Source: JAPLNB01 sp964451955
Lineage (GTDB): Bacteria; Planctomycetota; Phycisphaerae; Tepidisphaerales; Tepidisphaeraceae
Reading direction: 5' to 3'
Length of the DNA: 64,000 nt
Assembly (NCBI GenBank): GCA_964451955.1
Contig: CAYVKG010000004.1
Span: 1-64,000, forward strand
This document shows, one piece after another, positions 16,679 to 24,689 of this stretch (positions are counted from its first letter, which is position 1; each line of letters begins with the position of its first letter). The notes under the pieces were generated by a model. That model did no database searches. It saw only the letters and a program-made list of their open reading frames with translations, and was not told the DNA's origin. Both the position numbers and the translations under genes were made by a program.

Positions 16679-17698
16679 ATGGCAGAGCCAATGAAGATGT
16701 ATTACGAGGACCAAGCCCCGATCGACGCCCTAAAAGATAAGACCGTTGCCATGCTGGGCTTCGGTTCGCAGGGCCACGCCCACTCGCTGAACCTCCGCGA
16801 CAGCGGGATCAAGGTCATCGTCTCTGAGCTGCCGAACACAAACAATTATAGGCTGGCGGTACAATACGGTTTTCAGCCGGTTTCGGCGGACGTGGCAACG
16901 AAGCAGGCCGACCTAATCGTCATGACTCTGCCGGACGAGGTCCAGCCGACGGTGTACAACAAGTTTATCGGCCCGAATCTGAAGTCAGGGCAGACCTTGG
17001 GCGCGACGCACGGGTTCAACATCCATTTCAAGACCATTGTTCCGCCGAAGGATGTGAACGTGATCATGGTGGCCCCAAAGGGTCCGGGGCATCTTTTGCG
17101 GTCGGAATTCGAGAAAGGGGGCGGCGTCCCCTGCCTGCTGGCGGTGCATCAGGACGCCACAGGGAAGGCGCGTCAGATCGGTCTGGCGTGGGCTCGCGGC
17201 ATCGGAGGAGCCCGGGCTGGGATCATCGAGACCTCTTTCAAGGACGAGTGCGAGACGGATCTTTTCGGCGAACAGGCTGTTCTTTGCGGCGGTCTTTCCG
17301 CGCTCATCAAGGCTGGGTTTGAGACACTGACTGAAGCCGGCTATCCGCCTGAAATGGCGTATTTCGAGTGTGTGCATGAGGTTAAGTTGATTGTTGACCT
17401 GATCTACCAAGGCGGGCTGGACTACATGCGGTATTCGATTTCGAACACTGCGGAATATGGGGATCTGACGCGCGGCCCGCGGCTGATTACGCCCGCCGTC
17501 AAAGCCGAGATGAAGAAGATTCTGGGCGAAATCACGTCCGGGCAATTCGCCAAGGAATGGCGGGCGGAATACGAAGCAGGCATGACCAACTTCAAGCGTC
17601 TGTACGAACAAGATCGCAACCATCCGGTGGAGGTCGTTGGCAAGAAGCTCCGTAAGCTGATGCCTTGGCTGAAAGCAAAGGAAGTGCCGCAGGACTAG
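16679..17698 (+). CDS. ilvC: Ketol-acid reductoisomerase (class I)
   Basis: IlvC converts acetolactate or acetohydroxybutyrate to the dihydroxy acid in valine/isoleucine synthesis, using Mg and NAD(P)H. The 339-residue short (class I) protein has the Rossmann motif GFGSQGHAHSLNLR (residues 27-40), HGFNIHF, VAPKGPGHLLR and the knotted C-terminal domain with DLFGEQAVLCGG and NTAEYGDLTRGPR. The cofactor loop is unusual: strand 2 ends VIVSE50 and continues LPNTNNY, without the Arg/Ser phosphate-binding residues of NADPH enzymes (typically GLRxGSxSW). An acid there suggests NADH preference. GGAGGA lies about 10 bases before the ATG. No other ilv gene is adjacent. Confidence 0.95.
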   Translation: MAEPMKMYYEDQAPIDALKDKTVAMLGFGSQGHAHSLNLRDSGIKVIVSELPNTNNYRLAVQYGFQPVSADVATKQADLIVMTLPDEVQPTVYNKFIGPNLKSGQTLGATHGFNIHFKTIVPPKDVNVIMVAPKGPGHLLRSEFEKGGGVPCLLAVHQDATGKARQIGLAWARGIGGARAGIIETSFKDECETDLFGEQAVLCGGLSALIKAGFETLTEAGYPPEMAYFECVHEVKLIVDLIYQGGLDYMRYSISNTAEYGDLTRGPRLITPAVKAEMKKILGEITSGQFAKEWRAEYEAGMTNFKRLYEQDRNHPVEVVGKKLRKLMPWLKAKEVPQD

Positions 17699-17944
17699 TG
17701 CATTCCCGTGGTTATAGCACTTCGCAAGCGGCTCAATTGCCTGTAGAATGCGTCCGATCAAGTGCAGGGCAGGTTGTGTCTGCCGCGCATGGATTGTTGA
17801 CTTAACCCGATCTTTCTGAATCGGTTGTATTGCGTCCGCGGAAAGTGATCTTGAGACAATCGCGCGCCCGTTGCCAACTTTGGCGTGTTTCGATTGTCAA
17901 TGGGATAGTGGATAGAGTAGCCGCATCCCGAAAAAGGAGTGCTT

Positions 17945-19360
17945 ATGAAGCGGGCTTTGGCAGGGTTATTGGCTCTAGGGTTGCTAGGCACAACGGTTTA
18001 TGCCGCATCGCGGATTGAGCGGCCGAATCCGGTGGCCTTGGCGGCGCGAGATCGCGCGGAGGGCGATGATCGTGTTGACCCGAATGAGCGGAAGCGCCCG
18101 GTAAGAGAAGAGGCTCCGAAGGTGCCCCCCCGCAGTGTGCGGACCCCTACCGACCCGAAATCGCCCGCAACTGGCGGTACCCGCACGGTCCGGCCCGCTC
18201 GGGAGACGGACGACGCGAAGAAGACTCCCGCGGCCGATGAACGGCGCACGATCCGGCCCGCTCGGGAGACGGACGACGCGAAGAAGACTCCCGCGGCCGA
18301 TGAACGGCGCACGGTTCGGCCTGCTCGGGAGACGGACGACGCGAAGAGGACTCCCGCGGCCGATGAACGGCGCACGGTTCGGCCCGCTCGGGAGACGGAC
18401 GACGCGAAGAAGACTCCCGCGGCCACGGAGGGACGCCGCACGAGGCCGACGGATTCCGCAGCGGAAAACCGGCGGACATCTCCCGGCCGGGCGACCGATG
18501 CGGCCCCGAAGGCCACGGATACTCAGCGGCCTGCGAGGGATACCCGAACGACAAACGAGTCCAACACGAATGTGACGAACAAGAATGTCCGCAACACGGA
18601 CGTGACGAACAAGAATGTCCGCAACACGGACGTGACGAATAAGAACGTCACGAACGCCACGTACAACAACAAGACGGTGAACAACAGGACGGAAAACAAC
18701 GAGGTCGTCAACAATCGGACGGTTGTCAACACGAAGACGGTCAACCGCACCGTGATCAATGAGACGGTGGTGAATCGGAAGAGCGTGGCGAGCCGGGCGT
18801 ATGACGATGATCGTCCGCGATTCGACCGCGATTATGGTCGGCGTCGCGACCACCATCACGATGATCACGTGTCATTTTCGTTCGGCATGGCGTTTTCGGA
18901 CGGCGGCAGCGCGTTTGCGATGGGGATCGGCGTGGGAAGAGCCCGGTACTGCCCGCCCCCGCCTCTGATCGTTCGGCCTCGCCCGACAGTGGTGGTTGCC
19001 AGCAGCAGCACGGTGGTGGTGGCTGGTGGCGGCGTGGCGATTGTGGAACCGGCGCCGGTGGTGGTGGTGGAGCCTCAACCGGTCGTCGTCATCGAGCCGG
19101 ACCCGGTGGTGGTGATTCCATTGCATCGGCGGTGGTATCGTCCGGAGCCGACGCTCGTGATCGCAGCCGCGCCGACGGTGGCGGTGGTTCAGCCGGCCCC
19201 GGTCGTGGTTGCGACGCCGGTGGCGGTGTACAGCCCCTTGTACACACCGACGCCCGCAGTGGTTGTTCCGATGGCCCCTGTGGCGGTTGCCGAGCCTGCT
19301 CCGGCGTATAGGTCCGGGACGAGCGTGGATGTTAATTTCCATTACGAGAGGAACGACTAG
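17945..19360 (+). CDS. Secreted low-complexity protein with tandem repeats
   Basis: This 471-residue protein begins with a signal peptide (MKRALAGLLALGLLGTTVYA). It then has four near-identical 21-22-residue repeats (VRPARETDDAKKTPAADERR), an Asn-rich section with three 10-residue repeats (NTDVTNKNVR), a His/Arg/Asp patch (RRRDHHHDDH) and a long C-terminal region of Val/Pro stretches (VVVVEPQPVVVIEPDP). The charged first part and Pro/Val-rich second part suggest an extended cell-surface or periplasmic polymer; no enzymatic motif is seen. The start ATG has AAAAAGGAG seven bases upstream. A strong terminator follows the stop. The family is not recognised. Confidence 0.75.
   Translation: MKRALAGLLALGLLGTTVYAASRIERPNPVALAARDRAEGDDRVDPNERKRPVREEAPKVPPRSVRTPTDPKSPATGGTRTVRPARETDDAKKTPAADERRTIRPARETDDAKKTPAADERRTVRPARETDDAKRTPAADERRTVRPARETDDAKKTPAATEGRRTRPTDSAAENRRTSPGRATDAAPKATDTQRPARDTRTTNESNTNVTNKNVRNTDVTNKNVRNTDVTNKNVTNATYNNKTVNNRTENNEVVNNRTVVNTKTVNRTVINETVVNRKSVASRAYDDDRPRFDRDYGRRRDHHHDDHVSFSFGMAFSDGGSAFAMGIGVGRARYCPPPPLIVRPRPTVVVASSSTVVVAGGGVAIVEPAPVVVVEPQPVVVIEPDPVVVIPLHRRWYRPEPTLVIAAAPTVAVVQPAPVVVATPVAVYSPLYTPTPAVVVPMAPVAVAEPAPAYRSGTSVDVNFHYERND
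18182..18436 (+). repeat. 63-bp tandem DNA repeat, four copies, inside CDS
   Basis: Copies begin at 18182, 18245, 18308 and 18371 (the last is 66 bp). They are nearly identical at the DNA level, differing by only a few bases. The 3-base multiple keeps frame, so copy number can change without breaking the protein. Confidence 0.9.
18563..18652 (+). repeat. 30-bp tandem repeat, three copies, inside CDS
   Basis: Copies start at 18563, 18593 and 18623, each encoding an N-T-x-V-T-N-K-N-V-x unit, and diverge gradually into the Asn-rich section that follows. Confidence 0.8.
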
Positions 19361-19380
19361 GGTCAACTGAATTGTACGGC

Positions 19381-19413
19381 AGAAGGGCGCCGAGATGGCG
19401 TCCTTCTTTTTTT
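19381..19413 (+). terminator. Intrinsic terminator after the repeat protein
   Basis: An 11-bp stem (AGAAGGGCGCC with GGCGTCCTTCT, one G-U pair), a 5-base loop and a tail of seven T. Confidence 0.9.
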
Positions 19414-19453
19414 GCCACGTGGAGACTCGCGAGAACGGGTAGAATGACCGGGC

Positions 19454-21412
19454 ATGAAGGCGTCAATGCGGCTGATCGGCGTATGTGGTCTGGTGGCAAT
19501 GTTGGCTGGCTGGGCGGCGGGGCAGCCCGGGCGCGAGCCGGGCAGGGTTGTGAGAGTCGGGGTGGTGCAGGCGGGAGAGGCGCACAGCCGGGCGGGCAAT
19601 CCCGGGTTTGAGGCCAATTTCGCGGCGTTGGCGGAATTGGCGAGGGAGGCGGGCCAGGAGAAGCCGGATGTGATCGTGTTTCCGGAGTATGCCGTCAGTG
19701 GATGGCCGTACCCGGCCGGCGAGCGGATCAACGTGATTGCCGAGGCGATTCCCGGGGATGGGGTGTGGTACAAGCGGTACGCGGAACTGGCCAAGGGCAT
19801 TGGCACACCAGTGCTGGGCTGGCTGGTGGAGCGATCGGACGGGAAGTTGTACAACACGAGTTTCCTGGTGAATGGCGGCGGCAACTTCGTAGGCAAATAC
19901 CGCAAGGTGCAGGCGAATCTGGGGGAACAGACCTGGTGGGGATGGTCGCAAGGAGAGGCATTTGCGCCGATCGAACTGAACGGCGTGCGTTATGGCGTGA
20001 GCCTCTGCGCGGATATGTGGTTTCCGGAGACGACGCGGTGCCTGGAACTGGCGGGAGCGGACGTCGTGCTGCACCAGTCGATCGCCGACGACATGGGACA
20101 CCTGGTGCCGGCCAGGGCGTTTGACAGCAACGTCCCGATCGTCTGCGCGATCTTCAATGGCGGGAGCTATGCGGTGGATGGGAGAGGAAAGATGCTGGGG
20201 AAGCTGCCGGCGGACAAGGGAGCGATGAAGGTGTTCGAGTTGCGGCCGTTCGCGGTGCAACGAGACGTCAAGTACGGGGGGCAGTGGAACGCAAAGCTCG
20301 GGGGATGGAATGTGCGGAACCTGAAGGCGTACGAAATCCTGGTTGACCCGGGGCGGCGGCCACGGTGGACGGAGGTGTTCTTTGACAACGCCGGAAGGCC
20401 GCAGAGCGAGGAGCAGTTGCGGGCCAGATTCAACGGCCGGTGGGATGCCAAGGATCCCGCGCGGGAGCAGGTCGCACGGACGGTACTGGGCATCGAGGGG
20501 ACGCGATTCACTCTGAACGGTCGGCAGACATTCCTGGTGGGGATCAGCTACTACGGGGCGTTGGGCGCGTCAGATAATTCAATTCGCCGGGACCTGGAGG
20601 ACATGGAGTCGTATGGCTTCAACTGGTTGCGTGTGTGGGCCAACTGGGGTGCGTGGGACAACGATGTGTCGGCGGTGGACGGCAACGGGCGGGCGCGAGA
20701 GCCGTTTCTGGGGAAGCTGAAGCGACTGGTCGCCGAGTGCGATCGACGTGGGCTGGTGGTCGATGTGACGTTGACTCGTGGTCAAGGGTGGGAGAAGACT
20801 CAAGCCGGGAGATTGCCGGACATGGAGTCGCATCGGCGGGCGGTGCGGACACTGGTGACGGAGCTAAGAGTGCACCGGAACTGGTATCTTGATTTGGCCA
20901 ACGAGCGGGATGTTCGCGACGCGAGGTTTGTGAGCGCTGCCGAATTGCAGGGGTTGCGGGGCATTGTGGGAGAGCTGGACCCGAAGCGATTGGTGACGGC
21001 TTCGTCGGGCGGTGATTTTGGCAAGGACGAAATGCGCGAGTATCTGACGACGGTGGGGCTGGACTTTGTCTGCCCGCACCGACCGCGTGACGGGAAGTCA
21101 CCGGGTCAGACCGAAGCTCAGACGCGCCAGTACCTGGCGTGGATGAAGGAGATTGGCCGGGAGGCGCCGGTGCACTACCAGGAGCCGTTTCGCAGAGGGT
21201 ACACCCAATGGGCACCGACGGCCGGGGATTTTCTAAGGGACTTGGTGGGCGCCAAGGCCGGTGGAGCAGCCGGGTGGTGCTTTCACAACGGCGGGCAGCG
21301 AGATGCGGCAGATCAGAGGCCCAGGCGATCATTCGATATGCGAGAGAAGCGGTTGTTTGAGCAACTGGACGAGGAGGAGTGGCGATTGGTGAGAAGTGTG
21401 AAGGGCTCTTGA
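19454..21412 (+). CDS. Secreted nitrilase-superfamily / GH5-like glycoside hydrolase fusion
   Basis: The 652-residue protein has a signal peptide (to about residue 23) and two enzyme-like halves. Residues 33-290 are a carbon-nitrogen hydrolase with the Glu-Lys-Cys triad E78 (VFPEYAVSGWP), K151 (GKYRKVQ) and C185 (VSLCADMWFPE). Residues 345-645 resemble a clan-A (GH5-type cellulase or mannanase-like) TIM barrel: FTLNGRQTFLVGISYYG, FNWLRVWANWG, N483-E484 as candidate acid/base and E577 (HYQEP) as candidate nucleophile. Both active sites look intact. The substrate is unknown; amide plus glycosidic-bond cleavage of an amino-sugar-containing polymer is an inference. The ATG at 19454 lacks a clear ribosome site; the ATG at 19466 is an alternative. 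Confidence 0.8.
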   Translation: MKASMRLIGVCGLVAMLAGWAAGQPGREPGRVVRVGVVQAGEAHSRAGNPGFEANFAALAELAREAGQEKPDVIVFPEYAVSGWPYPAGERINVIAEAIPGDGVWYKRYAELAKGIGTPVLGWLVERSDGKLYNTSFLVNGGGNFVGKYRKVQANLGEQTWWGWSQGEAFAPIELNGVRYGVSLCADMWFPETTRCLELAGADVVLHQSIADDMGHLVPARAFDSNVPIVCAIFNGGSYAVDGRGKMLGKLPADKGAMKVFELRPFAVQRDVKYGGQWNAKLGGWNVRNLKAYEILVDPGRRPRWTEVFFDNAGRPQSEEQLRARFNGRWDAKDPAREQVARTVLGIEGTRFTLNGRQTFLVGISYYGALGASDNSIRRDLEDMESYGFNWLRVWANWGAWDNDVSAVDGNGRAREPFLGKLKRLVAECDRRGLVVDVTLTRGQGWEKTQAGRLPDMESHRRAVRTLVTELRVHRNWYLDLANERDVRDARFVSAAELQGLRGIVGELDPKRLVTASSGGDFGKDEMREYLTTVGLDFVCPHRPRDGKSPGQTEAQTRQYLAWMKEIGREAPVHYQEPFRRGYTQWAPTAGDFLRDLVGAKAGGAAGWCFHNGGQRDAADQRPRRSFDMREKRLFEQLDEEEWRLVRSVKGS

Positions 21413-21675
21413 TGGCCACATAAATGATGCCTTAGCAGTCGTTTACAGTGCTATGGTCTGGGCTTGCTTGATGGCGGGCGGCGTGATTGGCGGCCTGGGC
21501 ATGGGGATGATGGGGAGGGCTGGTGGCGGGAGGTGCAGTCTCGCGGGAATGGGGCTGTTGGGGGGGGATCCGGGTTGGCGGGCGAGGGGCATCGTTGGTG
21601 TGTGGGCTCGTGGCATAGTGTAACTCTCTTTGCAGCTTTCGATTAAGCCCGCGGGTCGTTTTTTTGCCTGACGCG

Positions 21676-21704
21676 TTGTAAGTCTTAGCATAACCCGCTA
21701 TCAT
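21676..21704 (+). promoter_or_regulatory. Promoter for the small basic protein
   Basis: TTGTAA (21676-21681), a 17-base spacer and TATCAT (21699-21704). The spacing is ideal and the predicted transcription start is about 50 bases before the ATG at 21761. Confidence 0.6.
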
Positions 21705-21723
21705 GCTTCGCTCTTTGAATCCG

Positions 21724-21742
21724 GGAGCCTTCTTCAGGCTCC
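21724..21742 (+). other. Hairpin in the 5' leader of the small basic protein gene
   Basis: A perfect 7-bp stem, GGAGCCT with AGGCTCC, and a 5-base loop lie between the predicted transcription start and the ribosome site (GAGAGGTG). It may stabilise the transcript. Confidence 0.5.
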
Positions 21743-21760
21743 GTTAACGAGAGGTGAACG

Positions 21761-22069
21761 ATGTCGCTGGATCGTAGTCTGAAGGGTGCAAATACGCTGG
21801 TTCGTCATCGCAATGTCCTGAACAGGGCGGAACGATTGGAAGTATTGAAGGACCAGGAGAAGTGGGACGAGCAGAAGAGCGTGTTCGGGCTGCCCAAGGT
21901 GGCGCACCGGAAGGCGGCGGTAGCGAAAGCTGCGAAGGAAGAAGCGGTGCCCGCTGCGGGCACTGAAGGCGCCGCGCCGGCCGCTGCCGCTGCTGCGCCG
22001 GCCGCTGCCGCTCCGGGTGCCGCGAAGGCTCCGGCTGCCGCCACCCCAGCCGCCAAGGGCAAGAAATAG
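21761..22069 (+). CDS. Small basic protein, PVC-type (TIGR04137-like), with Ala/Pro tail
   Basis: The first 50 residues (MSLDRSLKGANTLVRHRNVL, then RAERLEVLK and GLPKV) match the small basic protein family shared by Chlamydiae, Verrucomicrobia and Planctomycetes, thought to be ribosome- or RNA-associated. This copy is 102 residues: the conserved part is followed by about 50 residues of Ala/Pro/Lys (low complexity), which the usual short members lack. It has its own promoter, leader hairpin, good ribosome site and strong terminator, as expected for a highly expressed single gene. Confidence 0.85.
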   Translation: MSLDRSLKGANTLVRHRNVLNRAERLEVLKDQEKWDEQKSVFGLPKVAHRKAAVAKAAKEEAVPAAGTEGAAPAAAAAAPAAAAPGAAKAPAAATPAAKGKK

Positions 22070-22125
22070 CCGCCGTTCGCACCCTTTACCTAGTTTGACG
22101 GACCGCGAATCACAGACACACATAC

Positions 22126-22166
22126 GGCGGAACGGCGACATCTCTCGCCGTTTCGCCTGTTCTTTT
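22126..22166 (+). terminator. Intrinsic terminator after the small basic protein gene
   Basis: A 13-bp stem (GGCGGAACGGCGA with TCGCCGTTTCGCC, one G-U pair), a 6-base loop and the T-rich tail TGTTCTTTT. Confidence 0.9.
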
Positions 22167-22206
22167 GGCAGCATTACCACAGGCGATCGTCGAGAAAGGA
22201 CGTGCC

Positions 22207-23322
22207 ATGCAATCGGCCTCCGGTTTCCTCTCTGCTCGAGCCCTCGGCGTTGATGCCAGCGGCATCCGCAAGGTTTTTGACTTGGCCGCCAAGTTGAAGG
22301 ACCCGATCAATTTTTCGATCGGGCAGCCGGACTTTGACGTGCCTGAGGAGGCGAAAAACGCGGCGATCGAGGCGATCAAAGCGGGCAACAACCGCTACAC
22401 CCAGACGCAGGGGATTGCCGACCTCCGCGGGCGCATCCGGAAGGAGCTTTCGGGGGAGTTTGGCCGGGATGTGGGCGAGGTGTTGATCACGTCGGCGGTC
22501 TCCGGTGGCTTGTTGCTGGCGATCATGTCGACGATCAACCCCGGCGACGAGGCAATCGTGCTGGACCCGTACTTCGTGATGTACAAGCACCTGCTCACGC
22601 TGACGGGGGGGAAGACGGTGGCGGTGGACACCTATCCCGACTTCCGGTTTCACGCGGAACGGGTGGAGCGGGCGATAACGAGCAAGACGAAGATTCTGAT
22701 GCTCAATTCGCCGACGAATCCGACGGGTGCCGTGATGGATGAGCAGGACATCCAGGCGGCCGTGGAGTTGGCGCGGAAGCACAATCTACTGATCGTTTCG
22801 GACGAGATTTACGAGCCGTTCTTGTATGAGGGGGGGTTCCTGTCGCCCGGGAAGCTATACGAGAACACCGTGGTCTTGCGAGGTTTCTCGAAGAGTCACG
22901 CGATGACGGGTTGGCGTGTTGGTTACGCGGCGGGGCCGGAGCCGGTGATTTCGACGATGACGAAGCTTCAGCAGTACACGTTTGTGTGCTCGCCGTCGCC
23001 GTTCCAGGTGGCGGCGGTTCGCGCGATGGATTTGTCCGTCGTTGCCGCCCGCGACATCTACCGCAGGAAACGGGATCTGGTTTACGGGCTGCTGTCGAAG
23101 AAGTTCGAGGTGAACAAGCCGGGCGGGGCTTTTTACATATTTCCCAAGGCCCCCGCGGGGATGACGGCATCGGAGTTCTGCGCCAAAGCGATCGAGAACA
23201 ATGTGCTGATCATTCCCGGCAACGTCTTTTCGGAGCGGGACACGCATTTCCGGATCAGCTATGCGACCAGCGACGAGAAGATAGCAAAAGGCTGCGAGAT
23301 TCTCTGCAATCTGGCGGGGTGA
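22207..23322 (+). CDS. PLP-dependent aminotransferase, class I/II (AspC-like)
   Basis: This 371-residue fold-type-I aminotransferase has FSIGQPDFDVPE near the N-terminus, NSPTNPTGAVMDE (the Asn that contacts PLP), VSDEIYEPF (Asp/Tyr pair) and the Schiff-base lysine in GFSKSHAMTGWRVGY. Family members make aspartate, aromatic or related amino acids; the substrate cannot be assigned here. The ATG at 22207 is preceded by GAAAGGA. An in-frame start at 22165 would lie inside the terminator tail, so it is rejected. It stands alone between a terminator and a small zinc-ribbon gene. Confidence 0.88.
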   Translation: MQSASGFLSARALGVDASGIRKVFDLAAKLKDPINFSIGQPDFDVPEEAKNAAIEAIKAGNNRYTQTQGIADLRGRIRKELSGEFGRDVGEVLITSAVSGGLLLAIMSTINPGDEAIVLDPYFVMYKHLLTLTGGKTVAVDTYPDFRFHAERVERAITSKTKILMLNSPTNPTGAVMDEQDIQAAVELARKHNLLIVSDEIYEPFLYEGGFLSPGKLYENTVVLRGFSKSHAMTGWRVGYAAGPEPVISTMTKLQQYTFVCSPSPFQVAAVRAMDLSVVAARDIYRRKRDLVYGLLSKKFEVNKPGGAFYIFPKAPAGMTASEFCAKAIENNVLIIPGNVFSERDTHFRISYATSDEKIAKGCEILCNLAG

Positions 23323-23446
23323 TTTGCCGGTTCTTCGCGCGATTCATCGATCGTCATCTCGGCGCTGGCGTGGTATACTCCGCCATAACGGTAGATGGAT
23401 TCATTGTGTCCTTGGCCTTTGGCTTCCCCCGGAGCAGGAGGTCCAG

Positions 23447-23614
23447 ATGAAATTGCACAAATGTCCCGCGTGCAAGAACATTGTTTCGATGGATTCGTAC
23501 TGTTGTCCCCGCTGCGGAATTGACTTCAGGGCTCGACGCATCAGGCGATTTGTCACCTGGATATGCCTGCTGGGCGTGGCGGCGTGGGTGTTTCACAAGC
23601 ACTTCCTTCGCTGA
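23447..23614 (+). CDS. Small zinc-ribbon membrane protein
   Basis: This 55-residue protein has a rubredoxin-like zinc ribbon (KCPACK at residues 5-10, CCPRCG at 22-27), a basic patch and one C-terminal membrane helix (about 36-52). The start ATG has a strong ribosome site (GGAGCAGGAGG). It sits between the aminotransferase and the isomerase, all plus-strand. The function is unknown; such proteins are common in planctomycetes. Confidence 0.7.
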   Translation: MKLHKCPACKNIVSMDSYCCPRCGIDFRARRIRRFVTWICLLGVAAWVFHKHFLR

Positions 23615-23655
23615 CCCTTGATCGGATGTCATGCCTGCTTTCAGAAAGGACCTTT

Positions 23656-24492
23656 ATGCGTCTTGGCGCACCCGTATTCGAGCGTGTTTCGAGTCCGGAT
23701 GAATGGGCGGCGGCACACAAGAAGCTGGGCTACCGGGCCGCGTATGCCCCGGTGGGCGATCCGAATCAGACGGACCTGATCAATGCCTATATGAAGGCCG
23801 CCAAGGACAACGACCTGGTGATTGCGGAGGTCGGGGCGTGGTCGAACCCGCTTTCGCCGAATGACGCCGAACGCAAGAAAGCCCTTCAGCTCAACATCGA
23901 TCGCCTGGCGTGTGCGGACAGGATCGGCGCGCGGTGCTGCGTGAACATCTCGGGCTCGCGCGGGGCGAATTGGGCGGGCCCGGACCCCAAGAATTTCACC
24001 GACGAGACGTTTGCGATGATTGTGGACACGGTGCGGGTGATTATCGACGCCGTGAAGCCGACCCGGACGTTCTACGCGTTGGAGACGATGCCTTGCATGT
24101 ATCCGGACGACACGGAGTCCTATCTGCATCTGATCAAGGCGATTGACCGTAAAGGGTTCGCGGCGCATTTTGATCCGACAAACCTGATCTGTTCGCCGCA
24201 GCGGTTTCACACCAATGCGGCGATCATTAGGGAGTTTGTTACGAAGCTTGGGCCGTACATCCGCTCGTGTCACGCGAAGGATGTGACCTTGTTGCCGGAC
24301 GCCGTGGCGCATCTGAATGAGATTCGGCCTGGCTTGGGTGGGCTGGACTACCGCACGTTCGTGCGAGAGTTGGACAAGCTGGACAAGGACACGCCGCTGA
24401 TGGTTGAGCACCTGCCGAACGCTCAGGAGTACGATAAGGCGGTGGCATACATTCGCGGGGTGGCGAAGGAAGTCGGGGTTGTGGGGGTATGA
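23656..24492 (+). CDS. Sugar phosphate isomerase/epimerase-like TIM-barrel protein
   Basis: This 278-residue AP-endonuclease-2-type TIM barrel (xylose isomerase-like) has metal-ligand-type stretches: ALETMPCMYPDD (E), AAHFDPTNL (D), SCHAKDVTLL (H) and a final VEHLPNAQEY (E). Related proteins isomerise or epimerise free or phosphorylated sugars, inosose or hydroxypyruvate. The ATG at 23656 follows GAAAGGA. No pathway partner is adjacent, so the substrate is open. Confidence 0.82.
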   Translation: MRLGAPVFERVSSPDEWAAAHKKLGYRAAYAPVGDPNQTDLINAYMKAAKDNDLVIAEVGAWSNPLSPNDAERKKALQLNIDRLACADRIGARCCVNISGSRGANWAGPDPKNFTDETFAMIVDTVRVIIDAVKPTRTFYALETMPCMYPDDTESYLHLIKAIDRKGFAAHFDPTNLICSPQRFHTNAAIIREFVTKLGPYIRSCHAKDVTLLPDAVAHLNEIRPGLGGLDYRTFVRELDKLDKDTPLMVEHLPNAQEYDKAVAYIRGVAKEVGVVGV

Positions 24493-24689
24493 CGGGTGGA
24501 CGGCATCGGCCTGCCGGCGCTCCGGTCCAGTCGCCATGGCTGTTGGCGTGGACCCGTCCAACAGAAACCGCTATTCCGACGAATTGATGGTGAGGGCGGC
24601 GCGCTGCCGATCGAGCGGTTGGACAGCGCCCGTGACGGGATCAGGGGACTCCTGTCGCGGCTTTGGCGGCGATGGCCATGGGCGGGGGT

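Larger units (their letters stand above)
21413..21760. other. Intergenic region before the small basic protein gene
   Basis: These 348 bases contain no gene I can support. The right end holds a good promoter and a hairpin (both listed). A T run at 21658-21665 preceded by GCCCGCGGGTCG may mark transcript ends, but the stem is weak. Confidence 0.5.

Noticed and set aside
18182..18652. CRISPR-like array
   Set aside because: The repeats are directly adjacent with no spacers and lie in frame within one protein.
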